DNA from: DATIJJ01 sp035478255
GTDB taxonomy: Bacteria > Pseudomonadota > Gammaproteobacteria > DSM-16500
Length of the DNA stretch: 25,874 nt
NCBI GenBank assembly: GCA_035478255.1
Contig: DATIJV010000051.1
Coordinates: 1-25,874, forward strand
Direction of reading: 5' to 3'
Part shown: in pieces, positions 1 to 7,420 of the stretch
Layout of the letters: each line of letters begins with the position of its first letter
Position numbering within the stretch: position 1 is the stretch's first letter
Program-made: the position numbers and the translations under genes
Notes under the pieces: generated by a model
What the model saw: the letters and a program-made list of their open reading frames with translations, nothing else
Databases searched by the model: none
Told to the model about the DNA's origin: nothing

Positions 1-35
1 GAAAATTTCGTAAAAAATGCTCATGTATGTCAGTA

Positions 36-167
36 TCTTCCTGCAGCGGGAAGGCGCCGCTAGAGGAAGGGGGCTCTTCGATACAAAATGCGCTGGATTA
101 GAGCGTCCCCCTTCCTCCAAGTGCTCTTCTTGGAGGAAGGGGAAAGGGGAAGGAGGTAAAAAATTAA
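36..167. repeat. CT-rich modular palindromic repeat, copy 1 (left end degraded)
   Basis: This is one of five related copies. The right terminal arm at 131-158 (TGGAGGAAGG, then GGAAAGGGGAAGGAGGTA) is intact and is followed by an A-rich stretch and TTAA at 164-167. The left arm is degraded: only a remnant near 38-48 resembles it. One internal 43-nt module (69-111) is bounded by GGGGG and GTCCCCC and lies in the 'CGATAC first' orientation. The small hairpin at 117-135 has the usual form, a GC-rich stem around a short loop. The element runs into the dotA stop codon. Its boundaries are inferred by comparing copies, so the left edge is uncertain. Confidence 0.8.
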
Positions 168-2647
168 CCATCCGGCTCATTGCCTCCACTTTTGCCGCTT
201 TCTCCTCCCTCAGATTTAACCACAGCACTTTTACCTTTCCCTTCCTTCCTCGCATATTTTGTTGCCATACCAGCATGCATCGCACCGCCGCCTGTTTCTT
301 TGGCTGCGCCTGTTGCAGCGCCGCCTGCGCTTTCCACAGCCTGTTTGGCCGCTTGTAATGCCTCTCCTTCTTGGTATGAAACCGCCGGCCCGCCAATCCA
401 CGTCAATACTCTTTCTGGAATCACATAAATCAGCGAGAATGCTTTATTCAGTACTGTCACAATAAACGATGTATAAATCGCAATAAATATGATCTGCTCA
501 AACAAACCGCCGCCTCCAATCGTCGTGACTGCAGCCAGAAATCCTGTATTGACAAAACGAACCACTACAATGGACATTAACATGGCAACCATCATGCCGA
601 TAATCATCAGGCTTGGGCGCAGGAAGAGATTAAATATTTGCATTAAGGCAGGCTCCGCGCGTCCTAAAATATCATGCTGGCCGCCTGGACTTAATATACC
701 CAGTGCAATAATAGGGCCTGCCACCATGGCTTCAACGGTTGCAAGCAGCCAGCCAATTCCGCCCATGGTGAAGACCATATAAGGTATCAGTGGGACGTAC
801 ATTCCCAGCAGCGCACCGATTGAAAAAAGTGCTCCAATTAAAAGTATAAAGAAGGGGCTGACCAAGCCTATGAGTGATTTTATCGCTTCACCTATCGGGT
901 TCATGGTTAAGCCTGTACCAACGAACATGACATTAATGGTGCCGAATCCAACGGCGAGAACGATAGCAGCTGTAATAACAAAAAATAATGTCTGAGCTGT
1001 CACCATCATTTGATAACCGAAGACTGCCATGGAGACCAGCGGGTTTGTTGCGTTTGTTGTGTTGTATTGCAAACTGTTCATCCAGCTCGCGAGTAAACTT
1101 GATGCTGATGCACCTAATGCATAAGTAATATCTGACCCGCCCGGAGCGCTGGAAAAGCTTGCACTGCCTGCATTGGTACCGGTCATGACGCTAAGCATAT
1201 TGTAAACAGCAGTATAATTATTGCGATACTCACTGAGTGGAGAAGTCACAATGGGCATCTCAAATTTGACTTGCAAGGCATCCACGTTTTTTCTGTTTAT
1301 TGCCGCAATTTTATAATAAAAAGCACCTGCCATTATCCAGCCATTTCCTTTGGCGCTATTAGCGACAGTTGCCCAGTCAGCATCATGGGGGTTGCGCCAG
1401 TTCTTAGCTCCTGCTTGTATGTCATTTTCAATGCCTTGTGCAACTGCGGCAACCAGTGCTGCCGTATATTCACCCACAGCCGCATTAATGAAATCTGATC
1501 CATTCAGGTAAGCTCCCAATGAATATTTCATATATAAATCTGTTGCAGCCGTTGTAGGTTTCAAGGGAGCAGCCGTATTATAACTGGTATCGGTATAATT
1601 ATTTTTGCCGGTAGGATTTTCCGGGAAATCTCTTGGAAATGTTTGAGAAGTTGCAGCACAGCCCGCAGAAAAAGGCGCGCAGCATTGTGCCGGCTCTATG
1701 CCATTGGCTGAACAATATTCCTGGATAAAGTCAGGGACTTCTGGGGCCCGCTCGGTTATTTTCGGTTTTGCTTCATAAAATTTGGCGTATTGATAATCGA
1801 GATCAACAAATTTGTTGGCGATTGAGCCCAGAGTGGGAACGATGGCTTGCAAGGCTGATCGCTGTGCTTTACAGGCAAGACATTGTCCTGAATCTGTTTC
1901 AGTGGGGCTCTTTTTCGCACAATCAACATTCATGTCGCAATAGGCTAATACACCGCACTGACCGTCCGGCCCAATGGGGTAGCTTGCAACAAATCCCGCG
2001 CTGCGAGTTGGCGGGCGTAAGGGATCCAGCATTTCCGATTCACTTTGATTGCAGAAGCTCTGATTAGGAGGGTTCCCATTACAATAATATTTTATTGCGC
2101 CTGTCCCTCCTGAAGGGCTCACATCAATGGGTGCATAAGTTGCTTTGGCGCTCGCCTGGCAAACCAATGCCCTAAAGAGGCTTATCATTTGCGGACGAAT
2201 GTTGGATGGATTGAGGGAAGCAGAATTCACGGCCGAGTAAGGTGAACCGGCGACACTGACATAGTCAATGACTCTTGACCATAGCACATCCGCGGCGCCT
2301 ACTCCCTGCAGGATAAGCCACATGATAATAATTTGTATGGCCGAATAACCGGTTGACGTTGGGAATAAAGCGAGAATTCCCATGACAGTCCGCAAAGGTA
2401 CCCACAGAGAATTCCATTGGCGGCCTAAAAACTCTCCTTCCTGCGCGGTTTTTAACAGACCGACGACGGTGACGTAGAGGACCATAAATGCACCGATTGT
2501 CAGCACCATGGTGTTTAGGGTCTTAAACATCATGCCGACCAGTAAGGTAGGTTCTGCTACCGGTAAAACACTGCCAACCATTCCGAAAATCTGCCCAAGA
2601 TAAGCAACAGACTGGTCATTTTGCGGAATGTTGAAAAGATCAATCAT
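164..2647 (-). CDS. dotA: DotA, Dot/Icm type IVB secretion inner-membrane protein
   Basis: DotA is a polytopic inner-membrane protein of the Dot/Icm secretion system, needed for effector export. The N-terminus (IDLFNIPQND, then YLGQIFG) and the hydrophobic segments that follow are typical of DotA. A cysteine-containing periplasmic region spans roughly residues 120-520. Several membrane segments follow from about 550 to 760, then a Gly/Ser/Lys-rich polar tail. I place the start at the ATG at 2647 (827 aa) because a GAGG sequence lies about 9 nt upstream; a GTG at 2680 is possible but lacks this. The start overlaps the icmV stop by 8 nt, so the two are translationally coupled. At 827 aa it is shorter than the roughly 1050-residue Legionella protein. 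The stop codon lies inside the TTAA end of the adjacent repeat. Confidence 0.95.
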   Translation of the reverse strand: MIDLFNIPQNDQSVAYLGQIFGMVGSVLPVAEPTLLVGMMFKTLNTMVLTIGAFMVLYVTVVGLLKTAQEGEFLGRQWNSLWVPLRTVMGILALFPTSTGYSAIQIIIMWLILQGVGAADVLWSRVIDYVSVAGSPYSAVNSASLNPSNIRPQMISLFRALVCQASAKATYAPIDVSPSGGTGAIKYYCNGNPPNQSFCNQSESEMLDPLRPPTRSAGFVASYPIGPDGQCGVLAYCDMNVDCAKKSPTETDSGQCLACKAQRSALQAIVPTLGSIANKFVDLDYQYAKFYEAKPKITERAPEVPDFIQEYCSANGIEPAQCCAPFSAGCAATSQTFPRDFPENPTGKNNYTDTSYNTAAPLKPTTAATDLYMKYSLGAYLNGSDFINAAVGEYTAALVAAVAQGIENDIQAGAKNWRNPHDADWATVANSAKGNGWIMAGAFYYKIAAINRKNVDALQVKFEMPIVTSPLSEYRNNYTAVYNMLSVMTGTNAGSASFSSAPGGSDITYALGASASSLLASWMNSLQYNTTNATNPLVSMAVFGYQMMVTAQTLFFVITAAIVLAVGFGTINVMFVGTGLTMNPIGEAIKSLIGLVSPFFILLIGALFSIGALLGMYVPLIPYMVFTMGGIGWLLATVEAMVAGPIIALGILSPGGQHDILGRAEPALMQIFNLFLRPSLMIIGMMVAMLMSIVVVRFVNTGFLAAVTTIGGGGLFEQIIFIAIYTSFIVTVLNKAFSLIYVIPERVLTWIGGPAVSYQEGEALQAAKQAVESAGGAATGAAKETGGGAMHAGMATKYARKEGKGKSAVVKSEGGESGKSGGNEPDG

Positions 2648-3104
2648 GGCGCGTGTCCTCTTTGCTGAGTGGTTTTCCACTCCACCATTCTTTAAATGTG
2701 CAGCCTAATTTCCGATGGGTGATTTCAAATCGCCAAAAGCTATAGCGAAACGCATAAGCTAAAAATACGGCTGTTGTGGAAATTCCAATGACGAAACCGG
2801 CAAACGTTCCGTGAGTAAACAGCAAATAAAAAGAAAAAAGGAAGGTCAAAACAGCACAGCTTACAAAAATGATAGTGTACATGCGGAAATTTTTAGAGAT
2901 AGCTGCAAGTTGAGTATCGGTTAATTTGAAGCGGCTGCTTGCATTCTCAAAGGTTTCAGGGGTACCTGCTTGGGGCGGAGAATAGAGGTTTTTAATAACT
3001 TCCCAGCTGGTTTTAAACTGGGTTTTTAACATATCATAACCCAGCCAACCCCTTGGATTAAAAAACGTTTTGCGTGAAACTTTCACCACATCTTTTAATG
3101 GCAT
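2640..3104 (-). CDS. icmV: IcmV, Dot/Icm membrane protein
   Basis: IcmV is a small inner-membrane component of the Dot/Icm system. The 154-residue product begins MPLKDVVKVSRKTFFNPRGW, characteristic of IcmV, and has two hydrophobic segments (about residues 74-94 and 98-120) that form a membrane hairpin. It is the first gene of an icmV-dotA unit, the same pairing as in Legionella and Coxiella. It diverges from icmW across a 151-bp intergenic region. The ATG at 3104 has only a weak ribosome-binding sequence. Family assignment is firm from residue pattern, size and context. Confidence 0.93.
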   Translation of the reverse strand: MPLKDVVKVSRKTFFNPRGWLGYDMLKTQFKTSWEVIKNLYSPPQAGTPETFENASSRFKLTDTQLAAISKNFRMYTIIFVSCAVLTFLFSFYLLFTHGTFAGFVIGISTTAVFLAYAFRYSFWRFEITHRKLGCTFKEWWSGKPLSKEDTRHD

Positions 3105-3132
3105 ATAGTCATCACTCTGTTATAAATTAAAC

Positions 3133-3159
3133 ATTATCATCCACATAGAAAAAAAACAA
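3133..3159 (-). promoter_or_regulatory. Possible icmV-dotA promoter
   Basis: Read on the minus strand, TTGTTT (3159-3154) and GATAAT (3138-3133) make a sigma-70-like pair with a 15-nt spacer, placing transcription start about 20-25 nt before the icmV ATG. The short spacer makes this a moderate call. No clear PmrA box (direct repeats of CTTAAT) is visible. Confidence 0.4.
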
Positions 3160-3210
3160 TCCTTGTCTGATATTTTAAATAAACAACAAAATCAACGACA
3201 ATTGAATGTG

Positions 3211-3239
3211 TTGTCATTATACTGACAGTATAGTGTAAT
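3211..3239 (+). promoter_or_regulatory. icmW promoter candidate with a perfect palindrome in its spacer
   Basis: TTGTCA (3211-3216) and TGTAAT (3234-3239) are separated by exactly 17 nt, each matching the sigma-70 consensus at five of six positions. The spacer holds the perfect 15-bp palindrome TATACTGACAGTATA (3218-3232), a likely site for a dimeric regulator. One difficulty is that this -10 would leave only about 10 nt of leader, which would truncate the ribosome-binding sequence AGGAA at 3243-3247. TATAGT (3229-3234) could be the -10 instead. Confidence 0.45.
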
Positions 3240-3255
3240 TTTTAGGAAGCGCGCT

Positions 3256-3705
3256 ATGCCTTCACTTGATTTACAGTCTGCTCACGATTTCTGGAAAAAC
3301 TATGAAGACCCAATGATTTATCGAGTCATTGCGTTTATGGAAACTGTTGAAGCTTGGACGCTGGATGGTGATCCTGGTCTCGAGCAGGCAGTCAATTTAT
3401 TGGGCAGCAATCTGGATAAAATTACCCGCTTTGAGTTAAGCAAAGAAGAACAATTCATTGCATTATGTGCCCACATTAAAACTTCACGTATTCTTAGACT
3501 TTTGCAAGCGATTGATACCATCGATCCGGGATCGGCTTCCAAGGTATTGATGTATGCTGAAGAAAATAATACGCCAGAAAATCCATTAGCAGGATTATTT
3601 TTAAGACGCAATATTGTTTTTGAGCGATTACGTTTATTGGCACGTGTATTTTCTTCCCAACGATTTGAAATTATCTTAAAAGCATTGGAGCAGGAACATG
3701 TCTAA
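3256..3705 (+). CDS. icmW: IcmW, Dot/Icm effector chaperone/adaptor
   Basis: IcmW is a small acidic cytoplasmic protein. With IcmS it forms an adaptor that binds a subset of effectors and delivers them to the Dot/Icm coupling complex (family knowledge). The 149-residue product matches the expected length. Its N-terminus (HDFWKNYEDPMIYRVIAFME) and the conserved block ENNTPENPLAGLFLRRNIVF are typical. AGGAA lies 8 nt upstream of the ATG. It is first in a plus-strand unit with orf190 and icmX; its stop overlaps the start of orf190 by 8 nt. Its partner icmS is at 8301 in this window. Confidence 0.95.
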   Translation: MPSLDLQSAHDFWKNYEDPMIYRVIAFMETVEAWTLDGDPGLEQAVNLLGSNLDKITRFELSKEEQFIALCAHIKTSRILRLLQAIDTIDPGSASKVLMYAEENNTPENPLAGLFLRRNIVFERLRLLARVFSSQRFEIILKALEQEHV

Positions 3706-4270
3706 ATTATTCGGAGTTATTATCGCCTGTTTTGCAGCATCAGCGGCTTATGCCCAGCTTTTTTCTTTTCAGACTACGACCAAAGCACCACCTGCAGGAC
3801 AAACTGATAACAAGCCTGCCCCTGCATTAACATCAGATGAATTTAAAAGCAAAGTTTCGGAAAAAAGCAAACAGGTACAACAAGAATTGGTGCGGCAGGC
3901 ACAAAGTGCTTTAAAAGATCAGGAGGGCCAGTCTCCTTTTCCGATGTCAGCGCCCAAGGCGCCGAAATTAAATCAGATACAAAAAGTGGAACCTGCTGCC
4001 TCGCTGCCTGCACAAAGTGCAAGTCCATCTTCGCCGGAAGCATTGGGGCCGCCTAGTGCTCCTAGAGAAGAACTTCCAGCAGCTGCACCTGAAACGGCGG
4101 CAGCTCCAGCTCCACCACCACCGCCCCCAACGTCAACTTCTGCGCCGCTTTCTTCTCAGCCTGCGCCTAGTCAAGGCCAGGTTTATACGGGATTTGGAAC
4201 AAGTCCAACGCCTAACAATACCGGTGGAACGTCATCATCATCGGGCGGAGGCTGGAACATTAAATATTAA
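3698..4270 (+). CDS. Proline-rich secreted protein of unknown function between icmW and icmX
   Basis: I do not recognise a family. The 190-residue product has a clear signal peptide (MSKLFGVIIACFAASAAYAQ, cleavage after AYA), so it should be exported to the periplasm. Residues about 45-75 are charged and helical. Residues about 100-165 are almost entirely Pro, Ala and Ser with a run of prolines, then a Thr/Ser/Gly-rich tail ending GGGWNIKY. The low-complexity middle resembles a linker crossing the periplasm or peptidoglycan. It overlaps icmW by 8 nt and precedes icmX by 23 nt, so it is in the same operon as two Dot/Icm genes. From memory, Coxiella burnetii also has a small gene at this position (CBU_1651); orthology is not shown here. 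Confidence 0.8.
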   Translation: MSKLFGVIIACFAASAAYAQLFSFQTTTKAPPAGQTDNKPAPALTSDEFKSKVSEKSKQVQQELVRQAQSALKDQEGQSPFPMSAPKAPKLNQIQKVEPAASLPAQSASPSSPEALGPPSAPREELPAAAPETAAAPAPPPPPPTSTSAPLSSQPAPSQGQVYTGFGTSPTPNNTGGTSSSSGGGWNIKY

Positions 4271-4293
4271 TTTTTTGTGAAGGAGCTTAGCGG

Positions 4294-5190
4294 ATGTCTA
4301 AATTGAAATCTCGCATCAAAAAGCTGACTGCAATCAGTGCTGCAGTGCTTGCCATGAGTGCTGCTGTTGCTTTGCCTGCGAAAGGACAGAGCCTGGTAGA
4401 AACCTATCTAGCCTATATTGTGCAATATACTTATGATACCGCCCAGGCAACTTATTACATTAATCGATCTGTTTTTAGTATGTTGGTTATTTTGAATAGC
4501 TGGATGATGCCTGATACTTCAGAAACGACGGCGAAACTTCAGTCCAGTTTTGCTACGGCAACGAATACAGCCGTGCAGAATTCCACGCTGCAAAAAACCT
4601 TGCTGATGCAGTTGACGCAAGATTATTTAAAAAATGTCGATCCTGCAGATGTTAATTTTATCAATGATTTTACTTATCAAACCATGCTGGGATCACCGTA
4701 TGTCAATCCTGATCCTAGAAAAGAAAAAGATAAAAGTGTGAATCCCGCTTTAAATTATATTAAAAACGTTGCCGGATTAAAGATCACTCATGATACGCCT
4801 AATGAAAAATGGAAAGGTGATCCTGTTTACAAAGCAAAATATAACGATTATTACGCAACTGTTTCAGCGATACAGACTTATAATTCTTATGTTTTAAGCC
4901 AGATGTACGCTGATGCAACGAATGGAAATCCGCTTTCGAAGCAGCAAGATGCGCTGATGCAGCAGGCAAGTAATTCGGACTGGTTTGCTGAAGTCGCGAG
5001 TGAAAATATCGGAACGGTGTTACGGCAGATTTTGATGTATAATTCGCAGACGTATGTTTTGTTGACTCAGTTATTGCAGACACAGAAAGAATTATTGTCA
5101 ACGCAGGCGATGACAAATACATTGTTAGTGGTCGGTAATCAATTTACTGAAACACAGCTGCTGTCGAAAGCGACAGGAATCCCAAGGTAA
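4294..5190 (+). CDS. icmX: IcmX, periplasmic Dot/Icm protein
   Basis: IcmX is a soluble periplasmic protein required for Dot/Icm function; its exact job is unknown. The 298-residue product has a signal peptide (residues about 1-31: basic start, hydrophobic ISAAVLAMSAAVALPAKG) and then the SLVETYLAYIVQYTYDTAQ block expected near the IcmX N-terminus. It is shorter than the Legionella protein (about 470 aa in my memory). AAGGAG lies 8 nt before the ATG. It closes the icmW-orf190-icmX unit. Only 4 nt separate its stop from a CT-rich palindromic repeat, across which it converges with dotB. Identification rests on position and N-terminal pattern. Confidence 0.85.
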   Translation: MSKLKSRIKKLTAISAAVLAMSAAVALPAKGQSLVETYLAYIVQYTYDTAQATYYINRSVFSMLVILNSWMMPDTSETTAKLQSSFATATNTAVQNSTLQKTLLMQLTQDYLKNVDPADVNFINDFTYQTMLGSPYVNPDPRKEKDKSVNPALNYIKNVAGLKITHDTPNEKWKGDPVYKAKYNDYYATVSAIQTYNSYVLSQMYADATNGNPLSKQQDALMQQASNSDWFAEVASENIGTVLRQILMYNSQTYVLLTQLLQTQKELLSTQAMTNTLLVVGNQFTETQLLSKATGIPR

Positions 5191-5194
5191 AGCG

Positions 5195-5399
5195 CCTCCT
5201 TCCCCTTTCCCCTTCCTCCAGCGGAAAAGCACCGCTAGAGGAAGGGGGACGTTCTAATTAAGCGAATCTATATCGGAGAGTCCCCCTTCCTCCCGCATGC
5301 TTTTCGCGTCGATATAGATGTGCTAAATTAGAACGTCCCCCTTCCTCCACATGCTTTTTGTGGAGGAAGGGGAAAGGGGAAGGAGGTATAAAAAATTAA
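5195..5399. repeat. CT-rich modular palindromic repeat, copy 2 (near complete)
   Basis: The terminal arms are CCTCCTTCCCCTTTCCCC... at 5195-5220 and its inverse at 5361-5388, followed by an A-rich stretch and TTAA at 5396-5399. Inside are three small hairpins (5221-5235, about 5292-5307, 5348-5363). Two internal modules are present: a full 43-nt one at 5244-5286 ('TTCTAATT first') and an inverted, truncated one at about 5309-5341. The two modules are complementary, so the whole element folds as nested stems. It fills the gap between the convergent icmX and dotB genes. The left AT-rich end is missing. Confidence 0.88.
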
Positions 5400-5411
5400 T
5401 GTTACAGCGCA

Positions 5412-5450
5412 GTAGGGTGGGCAAAGGCGCTTTTCAGCCGTGCCCACCAT
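5412..5450. repeat. Short palindromic repeat, GTAGGG(T/C)GGGCA family, copy 1
   Basis: A 39-nt element with the arms GGTGGGCA and TGCCCACC around a short centre that includes GGCGCTTTTCAGCC. The element at 22606-22645, read on the other strand, is nearly identical apart from T/C changes in the arms and a 1-2 nt shift in the loop. It can form a hairpin. It sits just downstream of the dotB stop codon and may belong to a REP-like class; its function is unknown. Confidence 0.7.
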
Positions 5451-5459
5451 CCTAAAAAA

Positions 5460-6605
5460 TCATGTCTTAACTCCCGCATCCTTATCTTCCCGCACACTCT
5501 GTTCCGCTATCACATGATACTGACGCTCAGTAATCAATCCTGCGTCCAATTTCTCTTTCGCATCAGCTTCAATTGTTTGCCCAAACTCTTTGACTAACTG
5601 ACGGACTTTCGCTGTCACTTCTTCCGTATTCACTTCCAGCAAAATATCTCGTATTTTTTCATCAAAAACCAAATATTCACGCAGCGCAGTCCGTTTACCA
5701 TCAATTGTCGGCACCAATCGCTGCGAGATCACCAGTCGAATCGTTTCGATAATATCAATCGTCCGCCCTTGACGTTCTTCTGGCGGGAAAGTAATAACCA
5801 GACGACGCAGTGTTTCAGCTACGCTATTACTGTGTAAAGTCGTATAAACGGGATGGCCTGTCATTGCCGCTTCCATCACTGCACTGATCGTTTCTGCATC
5901 GCGCGCTTCACCCACCAGAATCAATCGCGGTTTTCGACGCAAGGCGTTTCGTACACCTGCCGCAAAACTCGGCAAATGCCGTGGAATTTCAGATTGACTG
6001 ACAATGCTTGAAATTTTTTCCACGCTGTCATAAACAAATTCAATCGGTGCTTCATACGTTAAAACTTTACGATTACTCTCTGCACCTTCTGTAATGTCAC
6101 GAATAATCGCGGCCAACAATGTACTCTTACCCGAACCAGTTGCTCCCGTGATGTACACCACACCTTGTTCGGGTGCCAGTGCATCTAAAATATTCTGAGG
6201 TAAATTCATGCTCGCTAATTTGGGTGGATCGCTTGGAATCGTGCGCGCAGTAATTTGCACGCCATCATTGCCTTCTACCTGGCAGCCGGTCCCGTTAATA
6301 CGAAATCGATAACGGTCTGAACGATTTGGGCGAATTTCATAATGGGTATCAATATCTTTTCCTGCCATGATTTGCGCTATTGCGTTTGGACCATACATCG
6401 CATTAATAATCTCGCCTAATTCTGTATTCGATAATTTACGACGCGTCACTTTACGCAAGCGCCCGTAAATTTCCGCAAAAATGGGTTCATTTGTTTGAAA
6501 TGTAATATCCGATGCGCCTAATTTTACACAATGAATTAAAATCTCATTCACGGCTTCAATTGAGATGCGAATCGGTTCTTGGGGATATAAAAATTCACTC
6601 ATCAT
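5460..6605 (-). CDS. dotB: DotB, Dot/Icm secretion ATPase
   Basis: DotB is the cytoplasmic hexameric ATPase of the GspE/PilT class that docks on the DotO ATPase and energises Dot/Icm secretion (family knowledge). The 381-residue product shows Walker A GATGSGKST (residues 154-162), an Asp box EAPIEF (185-190), Walker B LILVGEARD (228-236) and a His box around TGHPVYTTLHSNS (H251, H258). All ATPase motifs are intact and length is normal. It overlaps the end of dotC by 8-11 nt depending on which of two adjacent ATGs is used, so translation is coupled. It is last in the dotD-dotC-dotB unit. Confidence 0.96.
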   Translation of the reverse strand: MMSEFLYPQEPIRISIEAVNEILIHCVKLGASDITFQTNEPIFAEIYGRLRKVTRRKLSNTELGEIINAMYGPNAIAQIMAGKDIDTHYEIRPNRSDRYRFRINGTGCQVEGNDGVQITARTIPSDPPKLASMNLPQNILDALAPEQGVVYITGATGSGKSTLLAAIIRDITEGAESNRKVLTYEAPIEFVYDSVEKISSIVSQSEIPRHLPSFAAGVRNALRRKPRLILVGEARDAETISAVMEAAMTGHPVYTTLHSNSVAETLRRLVITFPPEERQGRTIDIIETIRLVISQRLVPTIDGKRTALREYLVFDEKIRDILLEVNTEEVTAKVRQLVKEFGQTIEADAKEKLDAGLITERQYHVIAEQSVREDKDAGVKT

Positions 6606-7407
6606 TTTCTTTTACCACGATAGCTTTCCAGCCGTTGCTGTCAGTTTGGAGTTTTGGCAGTTCAGTAATACGCAATACCTGATCGTTAATGCGCATATCT
6701 GATCCGTCACCTGTCACACCTAATTCTGTTTTGGAAACATAAGGCGCGCTTACCATTTTTTGTTGTAATAATTTTCGATAGAGAACCATGCCATTATAAT
6801 CGCGCTTTAAACGCGCGAGACTTTGCTGAAAAATACTGTACGCCTGTTCAATGCCTTTTTCCCAGCCGATTTTAATACTTTTTCGCCATAATTCCCGTTC
6901 TTCACTGGTGCGAGGCAATAAAACCTTGTTAGGCATTTCAGGTTTATTAAAGGGTAGCCAGATGTATTCCCGCCAGTTTGGCGGTGTGGTCGCAAAGCGC
7001 GCTTGCTGTACGATTTTATAAGTTTTATCCGCGATACGGATCGTGCTGGGATCTGCCAGATTTAAGCTGTTATTGCCTTCTTCTAACACAGGAGGCAGCA
7101 CGCCGTGACTTAACATCATTCCATTAAAATTATAAATTGTTTCCAGATACCATCGGTCTTTGTTTGTACGTCGATTGATTTGCTGCGAAGCCCAGGCGAG
7201 ACCGCCTTGTGCGCCTAAGCTCATGGCTGTATCTTCCAGGGCTTTTAAACGAATTTGACTGACTTCTGTTTCAGCAGGCACACCTTTTGTATCAACAGAC
7301 ATATTTTCCAGATCATTAATATTCACTGGATCAATATTTTTTTGACTATGCGTACACGCGGTCAGCAAACTGATTATCATGATTGCTATAAGCGCGTGTT
7401 CTTTCAT
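6595..7407 (-). CDS. dotC: DotC, outer-membrane-complex lipoprotein
   Basis: DotC is a lipoprotein of the Dot/Icm outer-membrane core, which helps DotD place DotH in the outer membrane (family knowledge). The 270-residue product has a lipoprotein signal peptide with lipobox LTAC (Cys18). The middle includes EGNNSLNLADPSTIRIADKT and the conserved PPNWREYIWLPF segment. It starts 13 nt after dotD and overlaps dotB, placing all three in one minus-strand operon. No defects are seen. Confidence 0.95.
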   Translation of the reverse strand: MKEHALIAIMIISLLTACTHSQKNIDPVNINDLENMSVDTKGVPAETEVSQIRLKALEDTAMSLGAQGGLAWASQQINRRTNKDRWYLETIYNFNGMMLSHGVLPPVLEEGNNSLNLADPSTIRIADKTYKIVQQARFATTPPNWREYIWLPFNKPEMPNKVLLPRTSEERELWRKSIKIGWEKGIEQAYSIFQQSLARLKRDYNGMVLYRKLLQQKMVSAPYVSKTELGVTGDGSDMRINDQVLRITELPKLQTDSNGWKAIVVKENDE

Positions 7408-7420
7408 GTTTTAATACTCA

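Noticed and set aside
489..782. Plus-strand open frames inside dotA (also 1271-1498 and 1768-2067)
   Set aside because: They lie antisense to a firmly identified gene and show no family pattern or ribosome-binding sequence.
3256..5190. CRISPR or phage features in the window
   Set aside because: No regularly spaced direct repeats, integrase or phage structural genes were found here or elsewhere in the window.
5195..5399. CT-rich repeats as standard bidirectional intrinsic terminators between convergent genes
   Set aside because: The strand arrangement is the wrong way round: the stem is followed by an A-rich tract and preceded by a T-rich one on each strand, so there is no U-run after the hairpin. 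Other modes of termination remain possible.
5381..5456. Small ORF starting at 5399 behind the AAGGAGGT sequence at the repeat end
   Set aside because: The strong ribosome-binding-like sequence is part of the repeat arm. The ORF has only 18 codons and runs through the second short repeat.
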